Assembly (NCBI GenBank): GCA_002327865.1
Contig: DCUQ01000044.1
Location: 86,481-149,446 of the forward strand
DNA: 62,966 bases
From: Syntrophaceae bacterium UBA2210
Lineage (GTDB): Bacteria > Desulfobacterota > Syntrophia > Syntrophales > UBA2210
Direction: 5' to 3'
The position numbers and the translations under genes are program-made. The notes under the pieces are model-generated. The model was not told where the DNA came from, searched no databases, and saw only the letters and a list, made by a program, of their open reading frames with translations. Shown in pieces: positions 43,769 to 54,507 of the stretch (its first letter is position 1; each line of letters begins with the position of its first letter).

Positions 43769-44215
43769 TTATTCTATGTAATACCCTTTCAGTTTAAAAA
43801 AAACTTCTTTTTCTTTTCCCGCCATTTCTTCGGCTTCCGCGGGCAACTCGTGATCATACCCCAGCAGATGAAGAACACCATGAATAATGAGATAGTCGAG
43901 TTCGTCTTCGAAAGAAAGATCACCGGCCTGTGCGTCCCTCAAGGCCGTTTCTGAGGATATTATGATGTCACCCAGGAGGGTGGGGTTAATATCCCCGAAA
44001 TCCCCCTCATTCATGGAAAAAGCTATTACATTCGTAGGACGGTTTCTACCCAGATACTGTCTATTTATATCTGTTATACCGGCGTCGTCCACAAGAGTCA
44101 GACTGATTTCACTGTCTTCGTTCTCAAGGATTTTCAGAATCTCGCCCGATGTGCGTTCGATTCGCGAAAGATCTACATCGATAAAAGACTGTCTGTTGGC
44201 TGCAAGGATTTTCAT
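43769..44215 (-). CDS. ybeY: Endoribonuclease YbeY, 16S rRNA maturation factor
   Basis: A zinc-dependent RNase needed for rRNA processing. The metal motif HGVLHLLGYDH carries the His-x3-His-x5-His pattern. SMNEGDFGDI is the other family segment. It has 148 residues, a normal length. It lies 6 nt after the 7TM-HD gene, an order common in this phylum. Confidence 0.94.
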   Translation of the reverse strand: MKILAANRQSFIDVDLSRIERTSGEILKILENEDSEISLTLVDDAGITDINRQYLGRNRPTNVIAFSMNEGDFGDINPTLLGDIIISSETALRDAQAGDLSFEDELDYLIIHGVLHLLGYDHELPAEAEEMAGKEKEVFFKLKGYYIE

Positions 44216-44221
44216 GAGATT

Positions 44222-46516
44222 TTACTTGGACGGTTTTTTGTAGTCTATCCTGCGATGGAATATGCCGGTAAGTACCCTGGTGAATGTTTCGGAAATCTTT
44301 TTCAGATCGCTGAAAGTCAAATCAGATTCATCAAGTTGTCCTTCCTCCATGACCTGTTTTATTCTGCTGTCTACAAGATTCCGTATTCTTGCGGGAGTCG
44401 GGTTTGTTAATGTTCGTGAGGATGCTTCCACAATATCTCCGAGAAGAATAAGCCCCGCCTCTTTACTCTGAGGCTTAGGACCGGGATATCGAAAATCGCT
44501 TTCCTGGACCGACTGCCCGGAGGCTTTGCTGTCTTCCTTTGCCTTATCATAGAAATAGCGTACAAGGCCTGTCCCGTGGTGTTGTCTTATGATATCCTGT
44601 ATTGCTTTTCCCAGATTATGTTCTTTTGCCAGTTCGCATCCGTCCTTGACATGCGAGATAATAATGAGACTGCTCATCTGGGGCGAAAGATCGTCATGTT
44701 TGTTTTTCCAGCCTGACTGATTTTCTATGAAATAGTGAGGCTTTTTCATTTTACCGATATCATGATAATAAGCGCTTACCTTTGCCAGAAGAGAATTTAC
44801 ACCGATTTCTTCAGCAGCTGCTTCAACAAGAGATGCGACGATGACGCTGTGATGATATGTTCCAGGAGCCGTCATAAGCAGTTCCTGGAATATTGGTTGG
44901 TTCAGGTTGGCAAGCTCCAGGAGCTTTATATCCGTCGTATAACCAAATGCGAACTCGAACAGAGGGACAAGACCGGAAACGATAAATCCCGATAAAAGAC
45001 CCCCTAGAATTCCCATTGCCAGATCGACCGGTATTTCAATTGTAAAGATTTTTCCGGAGAGCAGAGAAATACAGATTATGGTTACCATATTGACTGCCCC
45101 TATCAGCAGACCGGTTTTAAAAAATGCCGAACGCCGTTCACAATGAATGATACGATGTACCGCGATCGCACACCCGATCAGAGAAAACAGGAACATGGAT
45201 GCCGTATCTTCAAACAGAAATGCCGTTACAAGCGAAGAAAATACGGCAAAGATCAAGCCCTCGTTTCTACCGACGAGAATTGCGACAAGCATGGTGGCGG
45301 CGGTAAAAGGTATGACGTAGATACAAACGTAAGACGGATCCAGTTCATATGGTAGATTTATAGAATCGCATATGAATATACCCGCTTTTGTAAGGATTAC
45401 CTGGAGTATTACTGCAATACCCATGAACAACAGATCGGTATTCACTGCTTCCGATGACCTGAATCGTACGCTGGCCATACGGTAGAAAATTACGGACAGA
45501 AATATTATCGTAAGAAATATTCCTGAGAATATGGAGAGATGGACAAACCTGTTCCCTTCTTGCCCCTTATAGAACGCATCCAGCTTATCCAGGTCCTCCG
45601 GCGTTATTTTTTCACCTTCCCGGATGATCATTTCGTTTTTCTGAAGTTTGTACAGCACAGGTTTTACTTCGTCGGCAACGGTCTGTTTTCTTTTTTCCGT
45701 AGCGTTTTTTGCAAAGGTAAGATTTGGTATCGCGACCTTCTGGGCGATTGACACTACAACTTTATCGGGATATTCGGTCTTGAAAATCGTTTTTGCGTTT
45801 TCACGTACGATAGTGTTTATTTTCCCGGCATCTATTATCGACGACAGGTCGTTTAATTCTCTTTCCTCCTGGTTTCCTATGTTGCGTATTGTTATGCCCA
45901 GGCTCTTGTGGAGATTAAGAGTATCCCTGTTCCCTATCAGTTTATCACTGTAAGTGTAATAAATAAGCCTCACGATGTTGTTAGATATATCAGAGGAGAA
46001 CCCTTTCTTGTTCAGGGTTTCGAATTCCGCGGCTGTCAGGCTTATTCCCAAGAGGTCCTCGAATACCTTCTTTGCCTCTTCTGAGGATAATTTAGCATTA
46101 TCGGGCGTTTTGGCGGAATCTTCCTTCAGATTGTTACGCATATCGAGAAACGCCTTAGAAAGAGCCGTATCGATCTTTACCGGCAGTTCACTGTCATAAT
46201 CGTAAACAGGTTTTGTGCTTTCGACAGCCTCAGCCCTTTTCTGCTCGGTGGCGGCTTTGTCCACCACGAGGAAATCGCGATCCGCCTGTACATCTTTTGT
46301 AATGATTGATCCTACACTGTATTGGGGTGGCGCCAGATGAAGAATCTGCGGATATAGCATTATAGCCAGAATCAGACTCATGGAAAAAGATATGGCAAGC
46401 TTCCAGGAAAGGCTTTCACTGATGAATCTGTGAACGGAGTTGATTGTCCCGTTCTCTTTATTTTTCCCGTTTTGAGAGGTCTTTTTTATCGCTATGGATG
46501 CTTTTATAGCCATCAT
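44222..46516 (-). CDS. 7TM-HD family phosphohydrolase, PgpH-like
   Basis: A large membrane protein (764 residues) of the 7TM-7TMR-HD class, related to PgpH, which breaks down c-di-AMP in Firmicutes. It has a first membrane segment near residues 37-55, a 250-residue extracellular domain, a seven-helix membrane region from about residue 335, and a cytosolic HD domain with [16 protein letters not shown] and HHGTGL. The stop of phoH overlaps its start codon (ATGA-type). Substrate in this lineage is not established. Confidence 0.87.
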   Translation of the reverse strand: MMAIKASIAIKKTSQNGKNKENGTINSVHRFISESLSWKLAISFSMSLILAIMLYPQILHLAPPQYSVGSIITKDVQADRDFLVVDKAATEQKRAEAVESTKPVYDYDSELPVKIDTALSKAFLDMRNNLKEDSAKTPDNAKLSSEEAKKVFEDLLGISLTAAEFETLNKKGFSSDISNNIVRLIYYTYSDKLIGNRDTLNLHKSLGITIRNIGNQEERELNDLSSIIDAGKINTIVRENAKTIFKTEYPDKVVVSIAQKVAIPNLTFAKNATEKRKQTVADEVKPVLYKLQKNEMIIREGEKITPEDLDKLDAFYKGQEGNRFVHLSIFSGIFLTIIFLSVIFYRMASVRFRSSEAVNTDLLFMGIAVILQVILTKAGIFICDSINLPYELDPSYVCIYVIPFTAATMLVAILVGRNEGLIFAVFSSLVTAFLFEDTASMFLFSLIGCAIAVHRIIHCERRSAFFKTGLLIGAVNMVTIICISLLSGKIFTIEIPVDLAMGILGGLLSGFIVSGLVPLFEFAFGYTTDIKLLELANLNQPIFQELLMTAPGTYHHSVIVASLVEAAAEEIGVNSLLAKVSAYYHDIGKMKKPHYFIENQSGWKNKHDDLSPQMSSLIIISHVKDGCELAKEHNLGKAIQDIIRQHHGTGLVRYFYDKAKEDSKASGQSVQESDFRYPGPKPQSKEAGLILLGDIVEASSRTLTNPTPARIRNLVDSRIKQVMEEGQLDESDLTFSDLKKISETFTRVLTGIFHRRIDYKKPSK

Positions 46517-47511
46517 TCAATATTTGCGGTCGTTTTCTTTCTGTTAAGATGGTTATACGCCCGTATAATATCCTGAACGAGACGGTGTCTTACCACATCT
46601 ATCTCCGAAAAGTAAACAAAGCGAATTCCCTCTATTCCTTTCAGGATACTTTCCGCTTCTACCAGACCCGAAATCTTCCCGGGTGGGAGATCTGTCTGGG
46701 TCACATCGCCGGTTATGACTGTTTTCGAACCGAAACCAAGTCTAGTTAGAAACATCTTCATCTGTTCCGAAGACGTATTCTGAGCCTCGTCCAGGATTAC
46801 AAAAGAATCGTTTAATGTCCTTCCTCTCATGAAGGCGAGCGGAGCGACTTCGATAATTCCTTTGCTTATCAGCGCGGATACCCGTTCGAAGTCCATCATA
46901 TCGTAGAGAGCGTCGTATACAGGTCTCAGGTATGGATTAACCTTTTCGGAGAGATCGCCCGGCAGAAATCCAAGTCGTTCTCCTGCCTCTACGGCAGGCC
47001 TCGCAAGTATTATCCTGTTTACACTCTTTTCAAGAAGCGCTCCTACGGCCATTGCCATGGCGAGGTAAGTCTTGCCTGTTCCCGCGGGGCCTATACCGAA
47101 AACCATGTCGTGTGTCCTGATGGAATCTATATAAGACTTTTGTGCCAGGCTTTTAGGGGTAATCATTTTCTTCTTGGATGATATGAAGACAGTGTCGAGA
47201 AATATCGACTCGAGATCAGCGGAACTGTTTTCTGAAAGTATCCGGTGCGCGTAATCTATATCGGTGGAGTAGACTGGATAACCTTTTTCAATGATACCGT
47301 ATAGTTGGACTAACAGATTCCTCACTAAACCTCTGTCGTGGGTATTTCCCGATATGGAGATGCTTCCCCCCCTGGCGTGGAGTTTTACCTTTCTCAGTTT
47401 CTCAATAAGCTTTCGATTTCCGTCATATTCTCCCAGCAGTATTTTCAGCTTGTTGTCATCCGGGAAACGTACCTTCTCGACGGAATCATCTTGATGGGTT
47501 CTTGCTTCCAA
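46513..47511 (-). CDS. phoH: PhoH-family ATPase
   Basis: A P-loop ATPase encoded with ybeY in most bacteria and thought to work in RNA metabolism. Walker A is [13 protein letters not shown] at about residue 147 and Walker B is FVILDEAQN. The 332 residues include an N-terminal KH-like region. A TTG start codon and a weak GGATA site suggest modest translation. The gene leads the phoH-7TM HD-ybeY operon. Confidence 0.92.
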   Translation of the reverse strand: MEARTHQDDSVEKVRFPDDNKLKILLGEYDGNRKLIEKLRKVKLHARGGSISISGNTHDRGLVRNLLVQLYGIIEKGYPVYSTDIDYAHRILSENSSADLESIFLDTVFISSKKKMITPKSLAQKSYIDSIRTHDMVFGIGPAGTGKTYLAMAMAVGALLEKSVNRIILARPAVEAGERLGFLPGDLSEKVNPYLRPVYDALYDMMDFERVSALISKGIIEVAPLAFMRGRTLNDSFVILDEAQNTSSEQMKMFLTRLGFGSKTVITGDVTQTDLPPGKISGLVEAESILKGIEGIRFVYFSEIDVVRHRLVQDIIRAYNHLNRKKTTANIE

Positions 47512-47975
47512 ACGCTATCCAATCTGTCTGTGTGATGTTGCACTGTAACATACCTTAAATATATATCCAACAGATATTGTCGTCCGTATCCGGCATAAGG
47601 GGCAATTCGCTTGCTATTATGGTTTTTTCATGGAAAAATAGCAACACTGGAATTCAGGAGAAATGAGAATAACAGTACCCGGTAAAGCGAGTTGCCCTGT
47701 CGTAAGCGGCGAGACGAAGGGGATAAACTCCTCAAAGAAAAATGTTCTTAAAAACAAGAAGTTAGCAATCCTTTCATAACCTGCGTCTATATTGTTTCGA
47801 TTAAGTAAAGATAAAAAACGGCAATCAGGAGGATGAGATTCGGGCGGCAGTCATTTCACGTTTGCCGGTAACAGGTTTAAGCACATCTGTTCGAGGTGGT
47901 CTGAAAGCCCGTTGTTTCTTTACGAAACATGAAGTCCTGTTTTTAATGTTTTTATAATGTGCTGAGGAGGTTCCG
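47512..47975. other. Divergent intergenic region with a possible structured leader
   Basis: A 464-bp gap with no gene. A short inverted repeat GCTATT/AATAGC at about 47619-47646 and, from 47655 to 47735, a GC-balanced block with AGGAG and CTCCT ends enclosing CCCTGTCG/CGA-GACGA-AGGGG-like segments, could fold. It resembles no riboswitch well enough to name. It lies upstream of the dehydrogenase-aminotransferase pair. Confidence 0.35.
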
Positions 47976-49127
47976 ATGTTGAAAGACGAAAACTGGAAAG
48001 TATACAATCCGAATGGTGACAGACGTGTCATTGCCACCAAGGAACTGCCGGGTGAACGATGGCTGGAAATCCTGGTAAGAGCCGGCTGCAGGGTGGATGT
48101 GTGCTCTTCAAAAAACATTCTGAGTGCAGGTGATATAATCGCTGCGATAGGTGACACATGTTCAGGGGCCATAGGACAGCTGACGGAATTATGGGGGGAT
48201 GAGCATTTTTCCGCTCTGAGAAATGCGGGAGGGAATGTTTACAGCAATTATGCCGTCGGTTATAACAATGTGGACGTTAATGCTGCGACAAGACACGGAA
48301 TCTCCGTGGGAAACACTCCGGGTGTTTTGACGGATACCACCGCCGAAATGGCTGTTGCATTGACATTCTCGGCGGCCCGGAGGGTGGTGGAAGCTGACAG
48401 ATTTACACGTGAAGGAAAGTACGAAGGCTGGCTTCCAACCCTTTTCCTCGGGGAACTGCTTCATCAAAAAACAGTCGGCGTCATCGGAGCGGGACGTATC
48501 GGTGCGGCTTACGCCCGCATAATGGTCGAGGGACATAAGATGAACCTTGTTTATTATGACCTTTATCAGAACAGGGCCCTCGAAGACTATGTGGCGGCGT
48601 ATGCCGACTTTCTGAAATCGCGTGGAGAAAAACCGGTTTCATGCAGAAGGGTCGAAAACATGGAAGACGTCCTTAGAACAGCCGATCTTGTGAGTTTGCA
48701 TCCGTTGCTAGACGAAACCACGCACCACCTGATCAATCGTGAACGCCTTAACCTGATGAAGAAAAACGCGATCCTGATTAACGCGAGCAGGGGTCCCCTG
48801 ATCGATGAAGCCGCCCTTGTCGATCACTGCCGGAACAACCCGGATTTTCATGTGGGGCTTGATGTTTTTGAAGATGAACCGGCCCTGAAACCCGGTCTGG
48901 TTGAACTCGACAATGTAGTTATCGTTCCTCATCTCGGCTCGGCGACGATCTGGACACGACAGAGCATGGCCACCCTCGCGGCAGGAAACATCGCCGGTAT
49001 ACTGATGGGATATCCGGCTTGGAAAAAAAAAGATGATATTTCGCCTTTTCTGGAAGAAAATCCTCCGAAAGCGGCACCGAGCATCGTTAACGCGGAAGAG
49101 CTCGGTATCCCGGGATATGCGGAGTAG
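47976..49127 (+). CDS. D-2-hydroxyacid dehydrogenase, hydroxypyruvate-reductase-like
   Basis: An NAD(P)-dependent dehydrogenase of 383 residues, close to plant peroxisomal hydroxypyruvate reductase in length. The Rossmann motif is VIGAGRIGAAYARIM, the catalytic triad is Arg near RGPLID, Glu in DVFEDEP, and His in PHLGSATIWTR. NTPGVLTDTTAEMAV also fits. A strong GAGGAGG site precedes the ATG. The aminotransferase follows 53 bp downstream, so a serine or glycine-type interconversion is possible, but the substrate is not proven. Confidence 0.85.
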   Translation: MLKDENWKVYNPNGDRRVIATKELPGERWLEILVRAGCRVDVCSSKNILSAGDIIAAIGDTCSGAIGQLTELWGDEHFSALRNAGGNVYSNYAVGYNNVDVNAATRHGISVGNTPGVLTDTTAEMAVALTFSAARRVVEADRFTREGKYEGWLPTLFLGELLHQKTVGVIGAGRIGAAYARIMVEGHKMNLVYYDLYQNRALEDYVAAYADFLKSRGEKPVSCRRVENMEDVLRTADLVSLHPLLDETTHHLINRERLNLMKKNAILINASRGPLIDEAALVDHCRNNPDFHVGLDVFEDEPALKPGLVELDNVVIVPHLGSATIWTRQSMATLAAGNIAGILMGYPAWKKKDDISPFLEENPPKAAPSIVNAEELGIPGYAE

Positions 49128-49180
49128 ATAAGGATCGACATCCTTGCGTGAGGGGCAGTGAGAGATAGGAGGAGGATGAC

Positions 49181-50374
49181 ATGAGAATCGCCGGAAGGGT
49201 AAAACGACTGGGGGGCGAAACGGCTTTTGCCGTTTCCGCAGAAGCGGCCGCTTTTGCTGCCGAGGGCAACAAGATATATCCTTTCCATCTGGGTGATATC
49301 AACATGGCAACGCCTTCCAATATTGTGAATGCGGCCGACAGGGCCATGCGGGAAGGAAAAACCGGTTATTGTCCTAATGCCGGGGTCCCCCGGCTACGTG
49401 AACTGCTGGCCGACGATATCAGCAGGTCACATAACGTCGATTACACCATGGAGAATGTATCCATTCAGCCGGGAGGCAAGCCGGTCATCGGCAAGTTCCT
49501 CCTGGCACTTATGAATCCGGGCGACGAGGTGCTTTACCCCAACCCCGGGTATCCCGTTTATGAATCCCAGATAGAATTTCATGGGGGCAGGGCCCTTCCG
49601 TACGGCTTTGTTGAAGGAACGGAAAACTTCGAGCTGGATATGGATACTCTTGAGAAGCAAATAACCCCACGAACCAGGCTGCTCATATTCAATGACTTCC
49701 AGAATCCTACCGGTGCGGAATGCCGGATAGAAGATTTTGAGAGACTCGCGGAACTGGTTATACGCCACGATCTTTATGTGCTGTGTGACGAATCTTATTT
49801 CGACGTTCGCTACAAAGGAAAAAGTATCTCGCTGGTATCGTTCCCAGGCATGGTGGATCGGTGTGTAATACTTTACAGTTTCTCCAAGAAATTCGCCATG
49901 ACCGGGTGGCGTATCGGAGCGGCCATAGGACCCATTGACGTCATAGAGGTAATCACCAAGCTTAATGTTAATGACGAATCATGCACAAGCCACTTTACAC
50001 AGTACGCGGCAATGGAGGGACTCTCGGGTGATATGGGAGAAGTTAAAACTATTCTGAGCGCCCTTAAGGACAGGAGGGATGTTGCCGTCGATCTTCTCAA
50101 CTCTATAGAGGGTGTGCGATGCTTCCGACCCAACGTGACCTTTTATCTGTATCCCAACATTACCGGGGCAATGAAGAAAAAGGGTATCGGCGATTACGAA
50201 ACATTTCGTAAAACCCTGATGCGCGAGACCGGCGTGTCTGTGTGTACACGGCTGCACTTCGGGCGTGCCCAGGAAGGCGAGGGAGAGTTCCATATACGCC
50301 TTGCGTATTCGGGAATCGATGTGGATGATATCAGGGAAGGGCTCGGCAGATTCAAAACCTTTATCGAAGGATAA
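49181..50374 (+). CDS. PLP-dependent class I/II aminotransferase
   Basis: The 397-residue aminotransferase has PNPGYPVYESQI, NDFQNPTGAECR, CDESYFDVRYKG and the PLP-lysine in YSFSKKFAMTGWRIG. This fits class I/II, near aspartate-type enzymes. GAGGAGGATG precedes the ATG. The neighbouring dehydrogenase suggests it supplies or uses the matching oxoacid, for example in serine or glycine metabolism. This is inference. Confidence 0.85.
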   Translation: MRIAGRVKRLGGETAFAVSAEAAAFAAEGNKIYPFHLGDINMATPSNIVNAADRAMREGKTGYCPNAGVPRLRELLADDISRSHNVDYTMENVSIQPGGKPVIGKFLLALMNPGDEVLYPNPGYPVYESQIEFHGGRALPYGFVEGTENFELDMDTLEKQITPRTRLLIFNDFQNPTGAECRIEDFERLAELVIRHDLYVLCDESYFDVRYKGKSISLVSFPGMVDRCVILYSFSKKFAMTGWRIGAAIGPIDVIEVITKLNVNDESCTSHFTQYAAMEGLSGDMGEVKTILSALKDRRDVAVDLLNSIEGVRCFRPNVTFYLYPNITGAMKKKGIGDYETFRKTLMRETGVSVCTRLHFGRAQEGEGEFHIRLAYSGIDVDDIREGLGRFKTFIEG

Positions 50375-50478
50375 CCTTAGGGTCTGAACGCCATTCTTAG
50401 TTATGTTGTCATATACCGTCAAGGAATAATCTTCATGAAACTTGCCATTAGTGGTATTTTCGCCGCACCGGATTATAA

Positions 50479-50493
50479 AAACCGAGTCGGTTT
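50479..50493. terminator. Weak hairpin between the aminotransferase and the MFS gene
   Basis: AAACCG and CGGTTT flank an AGT loop between the convergent genes, with a short T-run after it. It might end either transcript, but the stem is only six pairs. Confidence 0.3.
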
Positions 50494-50505
50494 ATTTATG
50501 ACACT

Positions 50506-51744
50506 TTATCGCCGGTCATTGTTTTTATGAAACGTAATGAAGGCCGGAATAATTAACGCGATAACCGCACCTGCGGCTCCGACCGGCCAGAATTCCCCGC
50601 CGAAGCCGTGCAGGTTTACGAAGTCTACTGCAATTCCGAGAAGGGGAGCCGCGACCATCGTTGAGACTGATTTTGCCTGGCTCTCTATGGAAAGCACGGT
50701 TGCACCGCGTGTCTCAGTCGCATACTCATCGAACCGGCTGATAAGTATCGGTCTCCACAGGTTCTGCATGACGTACAGCATCACAAATACCACGACTGCA
50801 ATGTTATAGCATTTCAGATACAAAGCAACAGCCAGTAAAAGGTAAACAAAGAACGCGCCCTTCCAGATAAGATAAGCTCCCCGTTCTTCTCCTCCCGCGT
50901 ACCGGGTAATCCTGTGTGAATTGCGGCTCGCCCAGGCTGACAGCAGATGCAAAGCGAAGTAGACTATTCCTACGATAATCGCGCTGCGGCGGGTATTTTC
51001 CATATACACAAGCAGGGGAAAAGCCAGGGCCATGCTCTTGATAGCCGGCTGGAGATAATCTTTCGCCGCGTTAAACACCCCTTCGAATGCCATTGATTCG
51101 GCGATAAGGAGGCGCAGGTGCCTTATTTTGAAAGTTCGAAGTGTGGCCCAGAGATTATGAAAGAGATCGAGCGCGACAACCCCTTTCTTAACCTGTCCCT
51201 CCAGCTCAATAGGATAATACATGAAATTTACAAGTCCCAGCACATATGGAACTATGGAGAGATAAAAGACGGATGAATAGCTTTCCGTGAATATCACGAA
51301 CAGGGTGGCGACAATAACTGAAAAAGCGGAACCCAGTTTCGACCAGGAGCGTGTATAACCATAAACGCGGGTTTTTTCATCCAGGCGTCCCTGGAGTCGA
51401 AGCCAGTTGAATATCATGGCCTTGTGAGTGCCCGTTCTGAATGCCTCGCCGATGGAGAAGAAAAACATGGCGGCAAAGAAACAGATGTATGTGCGGACAG
51501 AACCGAACAGGGCGAATGAAATGATATATGACGCGAATGACATCATCATGCATCTGCGGCGCCCGTACATGTCGGCCAGAGCCCCGCTGGGAACCTCAAA
51601 GAGATTGATGCAGATCTCCCTGAACGCTACCAGAATTCCTATCTGTGTGAAACTGAATCCTCTTTCGAGAAAGAGAAGTATCATGAATGGTTCATAATAC
51701 TTTTGATTTTTCAGGAACCCGTACAGTGAAAAACGGCCAAGCAT
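50506..51744 (-). CDS. MFS transporter
   Basis: A 412-residue membrane protein with about twelve hydrophobic helices and the MFS loop motif, seen as ALADMYGRRRCMM (near residue 58). The ATG at 51744 is more likely than the TTG two codons earlier. The cargo is unknown. It is convergent with the aminotransferase gene and followed on the same strand by the flavoprotein. Confidence 0.8.
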   Translation of the reverse strand: MLGRFSLYGFLKNQKYYEPFMILLFLERGFSFTQIGILVAFREICINLFEVPSGALADMYGRRRCMMMSFASYIISFALFGSVRTYICFFAAMFFFSIGEAFRTGTHKAMIFNWLRLQGRLDEKTRVYGYTRSWSKLGSAFSVIVATLFVIFTESYSSVFYLSIVPYVLGLVNFMYYPIELEGQVKKGVVALDLFHNLWATLRTFKIRHLRLLIAESMAFEGVFNAAKDYLQPAIKSMALAFPLLVYMENTRRSAIIVGIVYFALHLLSAWASRNSHRITRYAGGEERGAYLIWKGAFFVYLLLAVALYLKCYNIAVVVFVMLYVMQNLWRPILISRFDEYATETRGATVLSIESQAKSVSTMVAAPLLGIAVDFVNLHGFGGEFWPVGAAGAVIALIIPAFITFHKNNDRR

Positions 51745-51783
51745 TTTCAATTCCTTATTTGCCTTCGACCGGCATTAAGCGGG

Positions 51784-53109
51784 TTATTTGAAATGTTTTT
51801 TCACAATACCTTCTGCGGCGATCATTCCCGAGACGGCGGCTCCCACGATTCCGCGACTTTTCCCCGTGCCGTCACCGGCCACGAATATACCTGGAATGTT
51901 TGTTTCGAGATCCCGGCTGGTCGGAAAATGGGTGTCGAAGAATTTGATTTCCGGAGCGTACAGCAAGGTCGAAGGGTGAAGTATGCCTGGCACGATCTTG
52001 TCGAGCGTTTTAAGGGATTCCCACAGATTATCCACTATGCGCGCGGGGAGGCCGAGCGTAATGTCTCCCGGTACCGCGTTATAGGTGGCTTTGCATCGGT
52101 CGAAGTGACGGGTCTTGCTGTTAAATGTCGATTGAGAGCTTCTTTTGCCTTCCCTGAAGTCTCCGATTCTCTGAACAATAGGCTTACCGCCGCCGAGCAG
52201 GAAGAACTGTCTCGCTATCATCCGGCCGAATTCGGTTGTGTCGGAAAAAGGCTGAGTCAGGGAAACCGTATTTATCAGGGCAAAATTTGTGTTTTCCGTC
52301 TTGCGATCCAGAAGGGAATCGCCGTTCATCAACTTGAAGCTGTCGTAGTTTTCAATCCGTACCCTGCCACCCGGGTTGGTGCAAAAGGTCCTGACCTTGT
52401 CTCTATGGCACCTTGTGTAGAAGATAAACTTTGGATCGTATACGACATCGGTTATCGTATCATAGTACTTTCTGTTCAGCTCGACACGTATGCCGACATC
52501 GATGGGGCCGAAATTGTTGTTAATTCCGATCTCCCTGGCAACGTCTCTGAACCAGTAGGCACCACTGCGTCCCGGTGAGGCTAAAACGATTTTCCCGGAA
52601 TAGATTTGTTCTTCCCGGTCTTTGGTACATACAAGGCAGAAACGATCGCGTTCCTTTTTGACGGAAAGTACTTCGGTGCCGAGGAAAAAAGTGGTTTTGG
52701 CAAGAGAGCTTCTCAAATGATCGACGAATTTTTTCCCGTTATCGGTTCCATAATGCCACTGTTCCGGGGCGATAAATTCGACATTATGCTCCTTCGCGAC
52801 ATCCCTCCAGGCATCTATTTTTTCTGTGTTTTCGACGAAAGTAACCTGCTGGCACAAGGGGAAGGTGATAAAGACCTTCTTTACCTCCTGCATTAAAAGC
52901 TGAGCCTCGTTCTTGTCTATCTGCAGTTCATCCAGATCGATCCCGATCCTGTAATCGAAATTCAGTTTGCCGTCATTCAGCAGGCCACCTGCCGAATATT
53001 GATTCCTGTCGAAAATCGCAATTCTGTCAATGCCCAGGCGCTCGAGCCATAGCGCGGTGAACAGGCCGGCCGGGCCGGAACCTATGATTAATACATTAAA
53101 ATCGCTCAT
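51784..53109 (-). CDS. FAD-dependent oxidoreductase
   Basis: A 441-residue flavoprotein with the N-terminal FAD motif NVLIIGSGPAGLFTALWLERLG (key GSGPAG) and, near the C-terminus, the second FAD segment with GIFVAGDGTGKSRGIVGAAVSG (key GDGTGKSRGI). This fits uncharacterised COG2509-type dehydrogenases. The ATG at 53109 (AGGATTTC upstream) starts the FAD fold directly; a start at 53214 would add 35 residues. The electron acceptor and substrate are unknown. Confidence 0.8.
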   Translation of the reverse strand: MSDFNVLIIGSGPAGLFTALWLERLGIDRIAIFDRNQYSAGGLLNDGKLNFDYRIGIDLDELQIDKNEAQLLMQEVKKVFITFPLCQQVTFVENTEKIDAWRDVAKEHNVEFIAPEQWHYGTDNGKKFVDHLRSSLAKTTFFLGTEVLSVKKERDRFCLVCTKDREEQIYSGKIVLASPGRSGAYWFRDVAREIGINNNFGPIDVGIRVELNRKYYDTITDVVYDPKFIFYTRCHRDKVRTFCTNPGGRVRIENYDSFKLMNGDSLLDRKTENTNFALINTVSLTQPFSDTTEFGRMIARQFFLLGGGKPIVQRIGDFREGKRSSQSTFNSKTRHFDRCKATYNAVPGDITLGLPARIVDNLWESLKTLDKIVPGILHPSTLLYAPEIKFFDTHFPTSRDLETNIPGIFVAGDGTGKSRGIVGAAVSGMIAAEGIVKKHFK

Positions 53110-53427
53110 GTTATGAAATCCTGCCTGTCGAAGTTTAAAAATTGTCCGTCGATTTGAGTTGCCTGTTTGATTTCTGTTTCCTTTATCGACCCCGGATATC
53201 CAGTTTATTTTCATAAGGCTTATAAGTCAATTGAAGTTTCCCATAATACGACTCGGAGAAAGCCCCGGCTGTTTGCAGGGCACCGGGATTTATTTTATTT
53301 TTCTCCGGCAGAAAATGATATCCTTCGCTTTTTATACCCGTTTCGCCGATTGCCCTTCGGGTATGTTCGTGTTATAAATTATCCGATACGAGGTCGCTGC
53401 CGCCGACCGTAATTTTTTGAGAATATC
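53110..53427. other. Intergenic region with an inverted repeat, upstream of ispG
   Basis: A 318-bp divergent gap. CGGAGAAA (53254-53261) and TTTCTCCG (53300-53307) are perfect 8-bp arms, with nested CCCGG/CCGGG inside. No gene is seen. It may be a leader or attenuator of ispG or of the flavoprotein gene. Confidence 0.35.
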
Positions 53428-54507
53428 ATGGGAGAAACGGTTACGAGAAGAAGAACAAGACAGATACATGTCGGCCCGGTCAAAATAGGGGGTGATGCTC
53501 CTATCACGGTACAATCAATGACTTGTACCGATACAAGAGATGTCGATGCGACCATAGACCAGATCAGGAGACTGGAAAACGCTGGCTGCGAAATTGTCAG
53601 AGTAGCGGTTCCCGATATGGAAGCTGCAAAGGCGATTACGGAAATCAAGAGAAAAATAGCCATTCCCCTGATCGCGGACATACATTTTGATTACCGGCTC
53701 GCGATAAACGCGATCAGAAACGGGGCCGACTGTATAAGGATAAATCCCGGGAATATAAAAAAAGATAAGATAAGAGATATAGTAAACGAGGCAAAAGCGA
53801 GGGATATTTCGATACGAATAGGTATCAATTCAGGTTCCCTCGAGAAGGATATTCTTGCCGGGCACGGTGCCCCTACCGCTTCCGCACTCGTCGAATCCGC
53901 GCTACGAAATATTGAATTCTTCGAGGATATGAATTTCCGGTCTATAAAGGTGTCATTGAAGGCGTCCGACGTTCCTGCGATGATAGAGGCAAATCGTGCA
54001 ATATCCGCTGCCACCGATTATCCCCTGCATCTCGGTGTTACCGAGGCGGGAAGTCTTGTTAATTCCGCGATAAAATCGTCCATAGGCATCGGGACACTCC
54101 TTGGCGAAGGTATCGGAGATACCATACGGGTTTCAATATCGGGCGATCCCGTCGGAGAGGTCGGCGTGGCTTACGGAATACTGCGGGCCCTTGGCATCAG
54201 GAGGGTAGGGCCAGACATTATTTCCTGCCCTACCTGCGGACGCTGCGAGATAGACCTGTTCAAACTGGTTGAAGAGGTTGAGAAACGACTCGCGGGAGTC
54301 AAGGAATACTTCAAGGTCGCCCTTATGGGTTGTGTCGTCAACGGGCCTGGCGAGGCTGCCGAAGCCGACATCGGCATTGCCGGCGGAAGAAAATTCGGAT
54401 TTCTTTTCAAGAAGGGAGAAATCGTAAGAAAGATAACGGAAGAAGAGTTTGTCGATGCGCTTATGGATGAGATTCATGCGATGATAAAAGAGAATAACAG
54501 TCGATAG
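53428..54507 (+). CDS. ispG: 4-hydroxy-3-methylbut-2-enyl-diphosphate synthase IspG
   Basis: This [4Fe-4S] enzyme of the MEP isoprenoid pathway reduces MEcPP to HMBPP. The 359-residue protein has PITVQSMTCTDTRD and PLIADIHFDYRLA near the start, INPGNIKK, and the cluster Cys residues in SCPTCGRC and MGCVVNGPGEAAEADIG. The ribosome site is weak (GAGAATATC). The gene precedes proS by 90 bp, an arrangement often seen in this phylum. Confidence 0.95.
   Translation: MGETVTRRRTRQIHVGPVKIGGDAPITVQSMTCTDTRDVDATIDQIRRLENAGCEIVRVAVPDMEAAKAITEIKRKIAIPLIADIHFDYRLAINAIRNGADCIRINPGNIKKDKIRDIVNEAKARDISIRIGINSGSLEKDILAGHGAPTASALVESALRNIEFFEDMNFRSIKVSLKASDVPAMIEANRAISAATDYPLHLGVTEAGSLVNSAIKSSIGIGTLLGEGIGDTIRVSISGDPVGEVGVAYGILRALGIRRVGPDIISCPTCGRCEIDLFKLVEEVEKRLAGVKEYFKVALMGCVVNGPGEAAEADIGIAGGRKFGFLFKKGEIVRKITEEEFVDALMDEIHAMIKENNSR

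Noticed and set aside
47650..47740. Glycine riboswitch
   Set aside because: Only a short likeness to the GAAGGGG...CTC part is visible. The closing stem is short and the second half of the aptamer is absent, so I did not call it.
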